DNA from: Scleroderma bovista
Lineage: Eukaryota; Basidiomycota; Agaricomycetes; Boletales; Sclerodermataceae
Direction of reading: 5' to 3'
Length of the DNA stretch: 64,000 nucleotides
NCBI GenBank assembly: GCA_037178675.1
Contig: JAYMGJ010000157.1
Span: forward strand, 410,316-474,315
This document shows positions 9,303 to 22,039 of this stretch, piece by piece. The notes under the pieces are model-generated. The model did not search any database. It was not told where the DNA came from and was given only the letters and a program-made list of their open reading frames with translations. Each line of letters opens with the position of its first letter. The first letter of the stretch is position 1. The position numbers and the translations under genes were made by a program.

Positions 9303-12150
9303 ATGAGGCCCACCTTGAGGCAGACACACCTCACGAGGTGAGCCGTCCGTTATCACAGTGCTCCTGGCAAACACGCTCTCGTCACGCTTTGCAGCGCTCG
9401 ATTTCACTCAAAGGTCGCAGCCTACCGTATCGCCCTTCTTCACGAGTCCGTGTCTTGGAGGACTTGCGAAGACACAACGTCGTCGGCGCATAACTTTCTA
9501 CAGTCGAGGCTCCCTCGCGGCCTTCGCGGCCCTCTGCGCAGCTCGGCTCCCTCCGCGCCCGCCCGGTTTTTTGCCCGCGCCTTTTCTCGACCGACAAAGG
9601 CTGGTCTTTTTGGCAAGAAGCAGTCCGCACCTGCTGCCCAGGACTTGACCCCACCCGACCAAGGTGGCGAAGACTTCGAGTTTATTGGCCACGAGGACAT
9701 CCCCATCGAACCAGAGACAGACCTCAAAAGCCCAATCCCAGACACCGCTGGCATACCAGAGGACCTTCCTGCTGCCCCAGTAGCACCTTCGCCTTCCGCC
9801 TCAAAGTCTTTATTCCGGTTCAAGAATCTTTCCAAGGCTTCCCTCCACCTCTCCATTGCTACTGATCGCGCCTCGTCTTGTCCAACCAGGACCACTGAGG
9901 AATCAGACCTATATCTCGCATTCCCACAACCACCCACTCATATCCCTACATCTATAGCGTCTGCATACCGTGATTCGTTGCTCAGCACATCCACACGTAC
10001 TGATCCCCCATTACGCGACATTGGCTCGTCCCCCACAGAGTCCAATCCCTTCTCCAGTGACACTGATTCCTGTCGGGATCCGTCCGTTTCCTCTCCTCCA
10101 ACTTCAGAACATACACCTGAATCTATCCCTAATACCAAACCACCCGTCAGCGCTATCCCTTGGCCGGAGAACCCTGCAAAGCCTCGTCATAGATTTTCTG
10201 ATTCTTTCAGACGGTTCAAGTCATTCTCGCAGATTCTCCGCGAGTCATTTGTATCTCATCTAGACGAGGCCTCACCTAGCGATACCGTCACTGTCAAAGG
10301 AGGTGAAGCCCACGACGGCGGCTTTTCTTCCGAACCATTTACAGCTGAACCCACTGTCTGTGTTGCCCCATTTGGACTCGAACCTCCCCGGATCCCTGCG
10401 CTTTCTCCCTTCGTAACCTCTGCGGTTGAAGCTGTCAACAGGGACTCTCAACCCGCTCTTGTCTCTTTCACACAGGTACCGCCTTCCCCCTCAGTTCAAG
10501 TAATACCAGCACCCCCCCGACTGCGTAGGAGGTCATCCGCTCCCGTTGGACGTGTTTACGCAGCAAAGTACGAGCTTGTGAACCCGTCGCAGCTTACTGC
10601 ATCTCCATCCCCACTAGTGGACAGTTTACTTGTCCATTCTGCCAGGTCCTCACTCATTCTCCCATCGCCATCCTGGCTTAGCAGGAACGTCCAACATCTC
10701 GACACCACTGAATCTCAAAGTCAAGTGAAATACGCTCCTTCCCGTATTTCTGCTTTAAGCGAATCGGCACACCTCCGTATTCCAGAAAGTGCTAAATTCT
10801 TCCCATCTGCGCTTTTCGCACCTGACTCACCCCGTCCGTTGCCTATTCCACCACCAGTTATTCTGGTCCCCCCACCACATCCACGATCCCCATACCGGCC
10901 ATCTCTCCAGCGCCTCGTGACTGATATTCATCCTCCAAGTCCTGACACAGACGCCGAATCATTCGTTACTTCTCCCACACCTGCTGAAAGCACTCTCTAC
11001 TCTCCTCACTCCAGCACCACCATATTCGCGACAGCGTTTCCTTCTCCTTCCCAGGCAACTCATCGTCGACTGACAAGCGTCAATCGAATCAACATCGAAC
11101 GCCAGCGTAACATAATCGCCCAGTCTAAGAAGAATCGTCTTAATACTCCCCGCACTCGGCGACGCTCCTTTGCTGAGAACAGAGCAAAGTCTGTAAATCC
11201 AGTTTTCAAGGTCCGATTACATTTGTCAGCAGGTTGGGTCATAATTAATTAATTAATATTATCCACAGGACATATCCTGTGGCGGTGCCAAACTCCATCT
11301 TGTCAAAGCACCACCATCTCCATTAGCCGGGTAGGTTTCACATCCGTGATCCCCAAGTCCATCCGCGCTCACTGTATCCCCTAAGTGACAACTCTTCGGA
11401 CGACCGAACAATCTTCTTCCCTTCCCTTCAAGCGAAAGAATCTCCCACATTCAAGCCATCACCCCTTCCGAAAGACCTTGCTGCACTACTCGAGGCATTC
11501 TTCATTCAATCAGGTATTATCAATTCTTTTGCGCCTCCCTCGATGGATTACATCGCAAAGAACGTGGATGTTGTGGATTTCGGTGGAGAGGCGGATTACA
11601 CTGGACACCAATGGTTCCAGGAGCCTCCACCACGACCAGAGGTGAGTCGGATTTCATATTCGAGGGTAGGGATACTATGGCTCACTGGCAATAGCCTCAA
11701 CCAGTCGTTCAACCTTACATACCAGATGACGATGTCATAAGGCAGAATAATGCATTCGACTTCGCACTCAAAGCAGCGCCAAACGTGCTATATGGGCGGT
11801 TCAAGCAGTATGGCCAGGTAAGACATCGTTCGTCTAGAAAGTAATGCAGAGAGGACTTACGTTGGCGCTAGCTCGGCGTGCTTGCATGGTGTTCCGAATT
11901 CGGAGAGATGATAGACAGTCTTAAGGAGCTGGGCTTCTCGGGAAACATGTTCGTGGCAACGCGGGCACAGGCTCTCAAGACGTGCGAAGACATACTCGGG
12001 CTGAAGCTGGACATCAGGATGCAAATAATACTCCTGTATCTCTCCTCCCAGGTTGCCAGGCTTCGCCGATTCCTCGATGGCGGTGAACGGCAATGGGACG
12101 ATTATCCTGCATCAGAATTTCCCGTGGACTATCGCACCTTCTCCTCGTGA
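9303..12150 (+). CDS. Unrecognised serine/proline-rich protein with a helical C-terminal domain
   Basis: The long reading frame around 9450-11252 has no ATG. A 35-nt first exon from ATG 9303 joined over a 57-nt intron (9338-9394) enters that frame in phase. Further introns at 11211-11268, 11331-11385, 11642-11694 and 11818-11871 all keep phase, giving 856 residues ending at TGA 12148-12150. Residues 1 to about 640 are disordered, rich in S, P and T, with basic patches (FGKKQ, RLRRRSSAP, NTPRTRRRSF). The last about 170 residues form a compact helical region: NVLYGRFKQYGQLGVLAWC, EFGEMIDSLKELGFSGNMF, and a tail SSQVARLRRFLDGGE. I do not recognise the family; it may be specific to Agaricomycetes. 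Confidence 0.75.
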
Positions 12151-12668
12151 TCCGTTCTGGCCGGGTTTGGGATACTTTGATATTCGCATTATGGTTCATT
12201 GTGGCACAATCAACATACCCTGTATCTTCACTTTACTGTACTCTATTGGATTCATCATAGGGCAGAAAAGACAGCCTACGGCCGGAAGTGTGTGAAGTAG
12301 CCAGTCCATGCTACATCCACGTGTATCAAGCCTCGTTGAATGTTCCAGCTCAAGTTCAGCTCTAAAGGCCTAAACGCCAAATTTGGCGTCGGCATCCTGT
12401 AGATTTAATCTCCCTGCATCATACGGACGAGAGTGGGTGCATTTGTCAAAGCCTTGTGGGGGACGTCACCATCACATTGAATGAAATACAAATAGTGGAT
12501 AGTCCAAAGTCCAAAAGTGATAAATGTAGAACAAAAGTACTACTGCAAGAACAATAATCCCAAATTGAAGCACTAGTGAGATAAACGTGGTAAGCATGCA
12601 TAACATTCTAAAGAAATATTGAGACTGCCGTGCAACATTGTTTTGCTTCCTAGAACCCAGGGGGTATA
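12151..12668. other. Convergent intergenic segment
   Basis: About 520 bp between two convergent stops. AT-rich from 12480 to 12620, with no coding frame of note. Likely 3' UTRs of both neighbours. Confidence 0.45.
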
Positions 12669-15600
12669 TCATTGTAGAGGTACGCTAGTATACTTGGTCC
12701 AATATTCGGAAGCAGATCCACTACTTCGATCTGCTAGGGCTGGCAAGCGTGTCGGCTGATAAGTCGACTCTCGTGGGGGAGCGGGCAACGGATTACGCGA
12801 ACGTTCAGATGAGGTCTCTTTGGCCGGGAACGAGAAATTAGGGAGGGACCGGGATGTACTGTAGTCGCGAGAAGCATGCGGAATATGACCATACGGCGAA
12901 GTAGCGGCGTAAATAATCGGTGGAGGTGCAGAAGGCATATTAGCATAGAAGACGCTGGCAGGTATAGGATGGGCTTGTAATGGTTGAACGACATATGAGG
13001 TATGACTTGAACCATGACCGACGGCGTGAGATGTGTCCCTTTGAGAAGACTCGACCTTGGGAGCCCTGAATTCCCTTGTGTTTGAAGGCGGGGAGGTCAT
13101 GAAGGTGGTCTCCGGTTGACCATGATACATACTCCGTCCTTTCCACAGACGGTCCATCTCCCAAGCTTCGCGGGCTTTGAGAGAATTGATGTCAGCAGTG
13201 GATGTCAACTCCGACGTGGGTCGTGCAGAGCTGGACGGTACACGCTCCATTCGTGCAACGGTGACCACGGGACTTGGACCAGAGCGGGAGAGCCTTGAGT
13301 GAGTCGAGTCGCGCTGCCTGTCATCGCTTTTCCGAATGCGAGGAGGCTCGCCCTGAAGAGTGAAGACCATGGGTTGGATCAGTGTTGGACGTTGAGTACC
13401 GTCGAGGCTGCGGGCCCGTGAAGGCCGCCCAGACAACTGGCTGACATCCACCTGTTCCACCGGTGGAGACTTCGATCTGGCATGGCTACCCGCCCTCCGT
13501 CGATTATCACTGGCCTCGGCTTTATCTGACTTTTTCTGCTCCCTCTTGCCATCCCGGTCCTTGGAACGCGATGGTGCCCTTTCCGTCTTTTCCTTCTCGG
13601 GCTTGGTGCTCTTTTCCCCTTTGTCCTTGGTACGTCGCCGGCGTAGTGCGTCCTCCCCATTGATAAGAAGCCATTGCTCACCCTCCACCATAATGGACTC
13701 CGACAGTGACTTGTTCTCCGAGGGACTTCTGACCAATCGGAAAGTCTCTGTCTTGCGGCTCGTGATCGAGTTTGACTTGGACAAAGAGACAGTCTCATTG
13801 GTTGGCTTTGCTTTCTCCGCAGAAGAAGCCGCAGATCGTCTGAAGGACTCCTCTGGTAGTGGGAGCTGAGCATTGGGCTCCTCATTGTTGCAAGGTGTAG
13901 GAGGGTTTGCAAGCACAGAAGCCCTTGAAAGCGGAGAGTCATCGATAGAAGGCACAATCAAGTGAGGTGGAATGGGACGGACAGGTTCAGCCGAAGGCTG
14001 TGGCAGCTGAGGAGGAAATGCAGGAATACTCGTAGGAGTAGCAGTAGACGGAGAAGCTTTGTTGGACGATGGGGAATGCTTCCTCACGATAAAATGTGCG
14101 GACGAATTAGCCGGGGCTACCTCAGGAACGGAAGGAGATGGGGCAGGAACAGTTAATGGACTGAGCAAGCCCTTGGCAGGGGAAGGGGTTCGCACGGGGG
14201 AGCTCGGCAGCGACAAGGGTGAAATAGGCGACTTCTTTTCAACGGGCGGCTTATCGGTTAGTACGGGCATAGGTAATACTGGACACCCATCATCTCGACG
14301 TTCTGGTTGGGGAAGGGGTACTTTCGGGACTTCTGGGGGTAGGTTGACATTCTCCCCTGCAGGAGTAGTACCACAAGAGCTCGGAAGATCCGGATTGGTG
14401 ATGGTCAGCTTGCGTAGCGGTGCGAGTGGGATATCAGAAGAGGTTGATGATCTGTGATCATTGATCTCGCGTCCAAGCTGGGTTGAGGGACCTCGGCCAT
14501 TTTCAGCCTGAGTGAGAAGGTCCGAGTCTATTCTCGGAGGAGGGATGCGTTTCGACGGATCAGAATATTTCTTGTCCCCCTGTTTCTCCGGAGACGGCTG
14601 TCTCTGCGAAACTATAGAGCGCCGAGACGGCCCCTCGTCTGCAAACGAGGACGAAGCACCCTTCTCATCTTCGGGAGCTTCGCTGATAGCAGCACCAGGA
14701 TCTTGAGCAGTTCTTCTCAAGACACTAAACCTCCTTACCAATCGTCCAAGTACACTTCCACGTTTCTCCTTTTTGGCCACTGAATGACTTGACAGAGCTA
14801 TGGAGGTGGGAGAGAGAATAGAATGACGTCTTGGTGCATCCGGACGTAGAGTATTCTGTACGGTGGATGAACGATCCGCAGCAGACAATCCGTCCGGGGA
14901 AGTAATGGAAGTAGCTTCACCACTACCTGGTTCCTTGGCACTAGTGCCAAATAACCCAGCAAAGGGTTTGCGTCGTTTGCTTAACTTGCGTGTCACGTCG
15001 GCAGTCTCTGGAGGCTGCAAATGGACCGCGGACGTTGATTGTGACAGAGGGGAAGGGTTGACGGTTTTATGGCGGGGTTGACCCGCATTCAGACTCGACA
15101 GACGAGAGCGGGTGCGTGGCAAGCCCTGTAAAAGTAGGTTAGCTCAGCGGGGGGAGGAATAGGCGGTGGCAGCTACCTCTGGGGAGTCCACGGAGACGGG
15201 GCTGTTATTTGTACCCGCGTCATAAGGGGACTCGTGATGCCAGTGTGTGCCCCATGGGTCGCTGAGATCCATCAGGTCGACATTGTCCTGGGAGGTCTTT
15301 CGACTGCGCGGCTTGCCACCGATGTCTGGAATGCGGACCTGGGATGAGTTGGGTGTAGGGAGGGGAGTTCCGGAAGGGCTTCGGCTTGGTCCAGGGAGGC
15401 GGGACGAGTCTTCGGAGAGGTCGTGGGCGGAGGCGGCCATCGGAGGAAAAGACGGGGAGAAAAACGAAGGTGGCGGGTTGCGTGAGGAGGCAGGGATGAG
15501 ATGGTGATTCTTGTACCAGCGAGGGCCGTCCGGATTGTGGAGAGGGTACCTTATTCTGAAGGTAGAGACGTTTGCAGCGGCCATGTCGCTCTCCTTCTTG

Positions 15601-16163
15601 AACCAGGCTGGGAGCTCACCGAGAGGGTCGGGCACGATGGAGTGGAGGAGAAAGGAGGGGAGGGTGTCGTTGTCCTGGGTGTCGACGGAGTCCATTGTGG
15701 TGAGGGAGAGAGTGCTGTTGGTGAGCCTGGAAGGACGGGCTTGGAAGTTCGTGGCAGTGGACTCGGCTGCCTTCTTGGAGGACTTTCGATGCCATAACGA
15801 CCTTCCCTCCCCGCTTTTTGAGAGCTTACGCTTTGCTTGAGGCTGCTGGTCCATCTGCGCAGGCGCATCCGGGGAAGGAAGCCTGGCACTCGGACGACGC
15901 TCGACCTCGCCTGTTCCTACGCTCTGGCGATCAAAACAATAGTACAGCTCGCTTGTCAGCCTCGCGACAGCGCGGGAGACCCAAGCACGACTCGCCTCTT
16001 CGAACGGCTCGAGCACACTCTGAAACAACGGATTGCTGAAACCACCCATGTCCACGGCTGTTCTTTGCTGGCGGTGAGCAGATACACCACTGCAGGCGCC
16101 AGGCCCCTTTCTGTGTCCTTTTCCAATTCGTTGATCACGCGCATAAACCACACTCCTAGACAT
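12669..16163 (-). CDS. Large disordered basic/serine-rich protein of unknown function
   Basis: Two exons (16163-15177 and 15125-12669) join in phase over a 51-nt intron with a GCTAACC branch site, giving 1,147 residues. The N-terminal third has a predicted helical patch (SNPLFQSVLEPFEEASRAWV) and a folded-looking motif WFKKESDMAAANVSTFRIRY followed by NPDGPRWYKNHHL. The rest is low-complexity Ser/Pro/Arg, with a lysine/glutamate-rich stretch (DKGEKSTKPEKEKTER) and a Tyr/Pro-rich tail. The start chosen is the first ATG; a second in-frame Met (in VDMGGFSNP) is possible. It sits head-to-head with ADE5,7, 170 bp between ATGs. I cannot assign a function. Confidence 0.7.
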
Positions 16164-16333
16164 AGCTTGGCTTGCCAGTGCGCCCACTAGTATAGGGACA
16201 ATTTCTCGCACGCACCCACTAGGACGTCTCTCGAGTTCTGCTTGACCTTGCCAAGAGCTGTACAAACAGTGGCCGGGGTCTTTTGATCTTATCTGCTCTA
16301 TAGATCACCCGTCCTTTTCCCTTTGCTTTACAG

Positions 16334-19160
16334 ATGCGTGCCAAAATCCTCGTGCTGGGCAGTGGCGGCAGGGAACATGCCCTCTCGTGGAAGCTCGCAA
16401 AGTCAGATCTCGTCGAACACATCTATGTCTGCCCCGGAAACGGAGGCACTGCTTCAAATCCCAAGACAACGAACCTCGATCTCCCCCTCTCACCTGCATA
16501 CCAGGAGTTGGTGCAGTTTGCAGTCAAAAATGAGGTCTGCTTGACTCACTCCTCACCTCCGGCATTCTACTCAAATCACCCCATTCTCAGATAGACCTCG
16601 TGATACCGGGTCCCGAAGAACCACTCGTCCTTGGCATCGAGAAACACTTTAGAAAAGGTTACCTACCCAATCCCATTTCCCATTAGAATGCTAAACACCG
16701 CCCAGTGGGGATTCCGGTCTTTGGTCCATCAGAGCTTGCTGCAAGAATGGAAGGCAGCAAGGCTTTCTCTAAAGCTTTCATGGAGCGCCACGGAATCCCC
16801 ACCGCAAAGTTCCGTACTTTCTCATCAGCGCAGTTCGATGATGCAACCAAATATGTTCGCACCTGTGGCTTTCGCGTGGTATTAAAAGCGAGCGGTCTTG
16901 CTGCTGGAAAAGGCGTGCTCATCCCTCACAATATAGATGAGGCTGTGCAGGGATTGAAGCAGATTATGCTGGAAAACGCCTTTGGTGCGGCAGGTTCGTT
17001 GTTACCTCTCGGGTATCTGTGCTTCTTGTGATTGTGATCCGGCAACGTATAGGCAATGAAGTCGTGGTCGAGGAGCTGCTCGAGGGCCCCGAAATATCCG
17101 TTCTTGCCTTCTCAGATGGCTATACCATCGTTCCTCTTCCCGCTGCTCAGGATCACAAGCGTATCGGAGAGGGTGACACAGGTCTCAACACCGGAGGAAT
17201 GGGTGCCTATGCGCCAGCACCAGTGGCTACTCCAGCCATCATGGATCGCATTATGAAGGAGACCCTTAGACCCACTATAGATGGAATGAGAAAAGAGGGT
17301 CCGTGTTCCTCGTGTCGCAAATCAACGGATCTTATGACCATATCCTTACCACTTAGGCTTTCCATTTGTTGGCCTCCTTTTCACGGGCTTTATGCTAACC
17401 GATAACGGGCCAAAAGTACTCGAGTACAACGTCAGATTCGGCGATCCGGAGACAGAAGCGCTCATGCTTCTGCTCAATGATGACGTCGATCTCGCTGCCG
17501 TGTTGTTGGTATGTTGATGTGTCTTTTCCGGACTGCAGTTTTGACTATGTATCGCGTCATCCAGGCCTGTACAGAACGCAGATTAGACTTCGTGCAAATA
17601 GGCACGCATCCAGGCTTCTCGGTGTCTGTCATTCTGGTTTCGGGGGGCTACCCTGGCCCCTATCCTAAAGGCAAACGTATCGAGATTGCCGATATACCCT
17701 CAGGTACGCATCGACCTCTACTCTCCTTGCCTCTGTTCTGACTAGATAGCCAGGTGTCGTCGTCTTCCATTGCGGAACCATATTGAAGGATGATAAACTG
17801 GTTACCTCTGGCGGCCGCGTGATCGCGGTGACAGCCGCGGCATCTACACTCGAGAAGGCGTTAGCTCTGGCTTACGCTGCTGCTGATAAGATATCTTTCG
17901 AAGGCAAGGTATACCGTCGTGACATAGCATACAGGTAAGATCTCGTCAGCGTAATAATTCATGTCTCTCACTTGCCCTAGGGCGCTGGCTGCCCAGAACG
18001 AGCCTTTGAAAGGCTTGACGTATGCAGACGCTGGTGTGTCCGTGGATGCTGGTAATTCACTGGTTAATGCGATCAAGCCATACGTACATTCGACGAGGCG
18101 TCCTGGCGCCGACGCACAAATAGGAGGCTTTGGTGGAATCTTCGACATGAAGGGTCTTGGATACAACGACCCTGTCCTTGTCAGCGGTACCGATGGCGTG
18201 GGTACCAAACTTCATGTCGCTATCGAGGTTGGACTCCATGATACTGTGGGTAAGGAACCGTGTTGTCAGTTACTTTACTCTACCTCAAACGATGCCATAG
18301 GGATCGATCTTGTAGCGATGTCCGTCAATGACCTGCTCGTACAAGGCGCGGAGCCGCTGTTTTTCCTAGATTACTACGGTTGCAGCAAGCTAAACGTCGC
18401 TACCGCAGCCGAAGTGGTCAGAGGAATTGCAGTGGGGTGTAAACAAGCGGGATGCGCTCTGATTGGCGGCGAGACCGCTGAGATGCCGGGAATGTACCAA
18501 GAAGGTGAAGGGTCAACAAAAACGGACTGCAATTGCTGATCAGAATAAATAGGCGACTACGACCTTGCTGGCTTTGCTGTGGGTGCTGTCGAAAGGCACT
18601 TGATTCTTCCTCGCCAGGACATCTGTCCTGGAGATGTGTTACTAGGAATCGCTTCCTCAGGGTTACATTCTAACGGATTCTCTCTCGTACGGAAGATCGT
18701 GTCACTATCGGGCCTCAGTTACTCGTCCCCCTGCCCCTGGGACGAGACCACATCACTGGGTAGAAGCCTCCTAGAGCCGACCCGAATCTACATCAAACAA
18801 GTCCTTCCGGCCGCTCAAGCTGGGCTTCTCAAGGGCATGTCCCACATCACAGGTGGAGGATTCATCGAGAACATTCCCCGTGTCCTTCCTAAGGGACTCG
18901 GTTGTTACCTCGACGCATCGTGCTGGCCACTTCCACCCGTCTTCCGCTTTCTTATGAAGCATGGACGTGTGGACCCCCTCGAAATGGCACGGACCTTCAA
19001 CAACGGCATCGGGCTAATTGTCATCGTGGGCAAAAACTATGTAGATGAGGCGTTAAAGGTGTTGCAAAAGAATGGCGACGCTCCTGTCTATGTTATCGGA
19101 GAGATAACAGAGGGAAATCAAGTTGATATGCGGAATTTGGATCATTGGGGCGTGCATTAA
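16334..19160 (+). CDS. ADE5,7: Bifunctional GAR synthetase / AIR synthetase
   Basis: Catalyses steps 2 and 5 of de novo purine synthesis in the cytosol: phosphoribosylamine plus glycine to GAR (ATP-grasp GARS domain) and FGAM to AIR (AIRS domain). GARS comes first: [93 protein letters not shown] follows from about 17990: [97 protein letters not shown]. At least seven short introns interrupt it (for example after residue 67 and around 17001-17052). The fused two-enzyme layout matches fungal ADE5,7; the animal GART domain is absent. No break seen. Confidence 0.96.
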
Positions 19161-19632
19161 AGTATAGGGAACAGTGCAAGATATCTATGTTTTTGAGTGA
19201 GCAGTACGCCTTGTCGATGGCCGTGGAGAAGCGCCATGTATATGCTTTTCAAGGAGCCTATCGTCCATAGGTGATTATGCTATGCAGGAAAACAGTGCGC
19301 GCAAATAGTGAACAAGACTGGAGAGCTGAAGCGGTGAGTGTGACAGTAATAGGAGGATGTAAACTAGTACGTGTACCGGTGGTCAACATGAGAGGAATGA
19401 AACAGACGGCGAAAGAACAAGCTGTAAAAGAAGCACCAATGAAAAAAAAAAAAAAAACAGATGTGATGCCAATCCAAGAAATGTAACGGAAGGAAACGTG
19501 CAGAGAAGGCAAGTGATAAATCTGTAGTAGTTGCAAGAGAGCCTAGCACAAATAAATAGAACCAAGTCAGGATCGATGAGAAAAAATGACATTTATGGGT
19601 TATGGATGGTCGACGTGATAGTAATGTTCCTT
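19161..19632. other. Convergent intergenic segment with an A-homopolymer
   Basis: About 470 bp between convergent stops. A run of about 14 A lies near 19442-19456. No coding frame or RNA gene seen; probably 3' UTRs. Confidence 0.45.
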
Positions 19633-21766
19633 CTAAGCAGAGACAGAAAGCTCTTTCGCTACATCAGCAACACCGGTCGCGGCAGCTGCGAAGGAGACGG
19701 GGAGCTTTGATGGAACTGAATTGGTTGCACCATTGGTATAGACACCATTGCATTCAACTAGCCGGTTCTCCTACGCACATGAAACTCGGTGGAGCTGTCT
19801 GTCACATGCTAATGGACTGTGCGCACTTACAACTTGAGTCTTCGCTTGGCGTTCGTCCGGGGAAGTGCTGCGAGTTGTAGACTCTCTTGTGAGATCTTTG
19901 CGGACGGGGGGAGGCGCCTGCAATACTTGCGCTGCAGTTGGGCCTGCGGACCCATTTATGACTGGCCCCCCGTTGACCAGTTGTTTGGAAGACGCTGCAC
20001 CACCGAGGACAGGAAACTCATCGGCGTTTGGTACCCTCTGTTGTTTCACAATAGGTTTTTTATCAGCTCGAGAACCGATGTACCTGGAACCCTTAGAGCG
20101 GCTGCCAGGATCGGTCGACTGGGAACGGCTTGAGTGAGCCGTCCCATTGCGGCGCGGCTGGGTCTCCTTTTAAAGGAAGTTGTTAAAGATAGATCTGCGA
20201 TTAGAACGTGGGATCAACGAACTTGTACAGTCATGACAGCAAAATTCTCTTCGATCGTACTGATTCCATTAGGGACTTCGCGGGGACGTGGAGCACGGCC
20301 ACCAACAACATGAGGTTGAGGGCCAGAAGCATCAGAGCCAACGTGAGGGAAGCGGCAGTCATCACTGGTTAAGTAGATCAGACACAGATTAGCATGAAAA
20401 AGATCAGATGGCTTGCCCATTTCTACACCTGCCAGCAGGATAGAAGATACAAGTAGGGATTGGCTTCCTGTTGCCCCCGAAAGAGCCTCTTCGGATGTTT
20501 CCACGGCGATGATGATGACCCCCATGTGGGAACGTACGAAGGGGACCGTAGTTATCGCCCTGTGGGTGTGCGGACGGCGATTTTGGACCCCCATTCACCT
20601 CAGGATATGCTGAATTTGGGTGTGAACCCTGCGACGGATACGAAGCATGGTCCTGACGAAGAGGAAATGGGGGAGCAGAAACGGGTCCATTGGAGTACAT
20701 GGACTGCGGAGACTGAGGTCCACGAGCAGTCGCGGGCTGATGCGGCGGAGGAAGTGATGGGATGGAAAGGGGAAGTGGGTGTGGAGGAGGGTAGGGAGAA
20801 ACGGAGGTCAGAGGTCCAAACGGAGGGGGAGGTACTCCATTGGGACTAAAAGGTGCTTGGACAGGCGAGAGAGCCTCGGAGCTGGACCTTGCATGAACAA
20901 CTGAGGGGTGAGGAGTGTGGACGGGACCCGACGGCGGCGAGACGGGGTTCATGTGGGGAGGGACGGGTGCTGAGGGTGGGTAGGAAGTGTGGAGCGGGGG
21001 CGGGGGTGGGGGGGCGTAATAGTTATGAGGGTACTGCTGTTGGGCCATGGGGTCGTACGGTGGGGGGTATTGCGCAGGTGGGGCAGTGTAGTATTGTCCC
21101 TGCGGGTGAGCGAAGATGCAAGAGGAGCCATAGCGACACGCTGGATAGTATCTGCATGGAATATATCTTGCTACTTCGGGAGGAGGCAGATTTCCAAAGG
21201 CACTGTTCTCGGCTACTGGCATCGGTGGGTGCTGATAGTATGTCGGGGGGCCATCTGTGACAGGTGGGACAGGTGGATAGTAGCCGTAGGGGTGTGCGGG
21301 GAGAGGATAATAGCGTTTTGATGGATCAGCAGAGGGATCCTGGGGGAAGCTTGTGTCGTGAGCGTGTGCCTCGTACGATGTAGTTTTAGCAGGAGCATTG
21401 TTAAGGAGGTCGATGATCTCCGGATTGGATGTGAAGGCCTCGACGCCACCTTGGAGGGAGACGACGGATGGATCGGCACCTAAGTGCGAAGATGAGATCG
21501 AGGAATCACGCGCTGGAAGAGATTACCTTTGTCGAGGAGGACCTTGACCACATCAAGATGGCCCTGCTTGACTGCCTCGAGGAGAGGCGTGGCACCGGTG
21601 TGGTCTGGGATGATGCACGAGGTGAGCACGATATAAACTGGAGCAGTACGAGGGCCTCACCCTTGATCTCGATATCAACTGGAGATGCGTGGTTGAGCAT
21701 ACTGAGGACGGCGTCCATGTTCCCCTCAAAGCATGCTGACCAGAGCGGGGAGACCATTGCGAGCAT
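19633..21766 (-). CDS. Ankyrin-repeat plus tandem CCCH zinc-finger protein
   Basis: Starts MLAMVSPLWSACFEGNMDAV at 21766. Ankyrin units follow: an intron inside DIEIK, then DHTGATPLLEAVKQGHLDVV and DPSVVSLQGGVEAF with a helix EIIDLLNNA. After a Pro/Tyr-rich linker come two CCCH fingers: C-x5-C-x5-C-x3-H in PCRYYPACRYGSSCIFAHP, and C-x7-C-x5-C-x3-H formed across a splice (CIFYPAGRCRNG plus DDCRFPH). That splice uses a GC donor (GGGCAAGC) and a CCAG acceptor. The C-terminal part has DEFPVLGG and ends KELSVSA with TAG at 19635-19633. CCCH proteins usually bind AU-rich or other RNA; a role in mRNA control is inference. The exact fungal orthologue is not known to me. Confidence 0.82.
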
Positions 21767-22039
21767 TGGATGAGAACGAGAGGACGGCACGAAGGACGAC
21801 GAGGACGACGACGAGGACACCGTTGGGAGCAGCAAGAGCGAAAGCGAAGAGAGAATATTTTGCTGCGAAACCGTCGACTCGTTGTCTATCGGACTTGTAA
21901 GCAGCGCAGCGAAAAAAAAAGCGTGGGAGCGTGATCTTAGATAATCCTCGGGCGGGCGCGGATCCGATTTGAATGCCGGAAATGAACTCAGGCACCGGGA
22001 ACATATTCCGAAATGGTAAATGGATTACATCATACAGTA
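21767..22039. promoter_or_regulatory. Upstream region of the ankyrin-CCCH gene
   Basis: About 270 bp between the start of the ankyrin-CCCH gene and the stop of the glycerol-3-phosphate dehydrogenase gene, both on the minus strand. It contains a GAC/GAG trinucleotide run near 21795-21815 and an A-tract at 21911-21919. It must hold the promoter of the CCCH gene. Confidence 0.45.
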
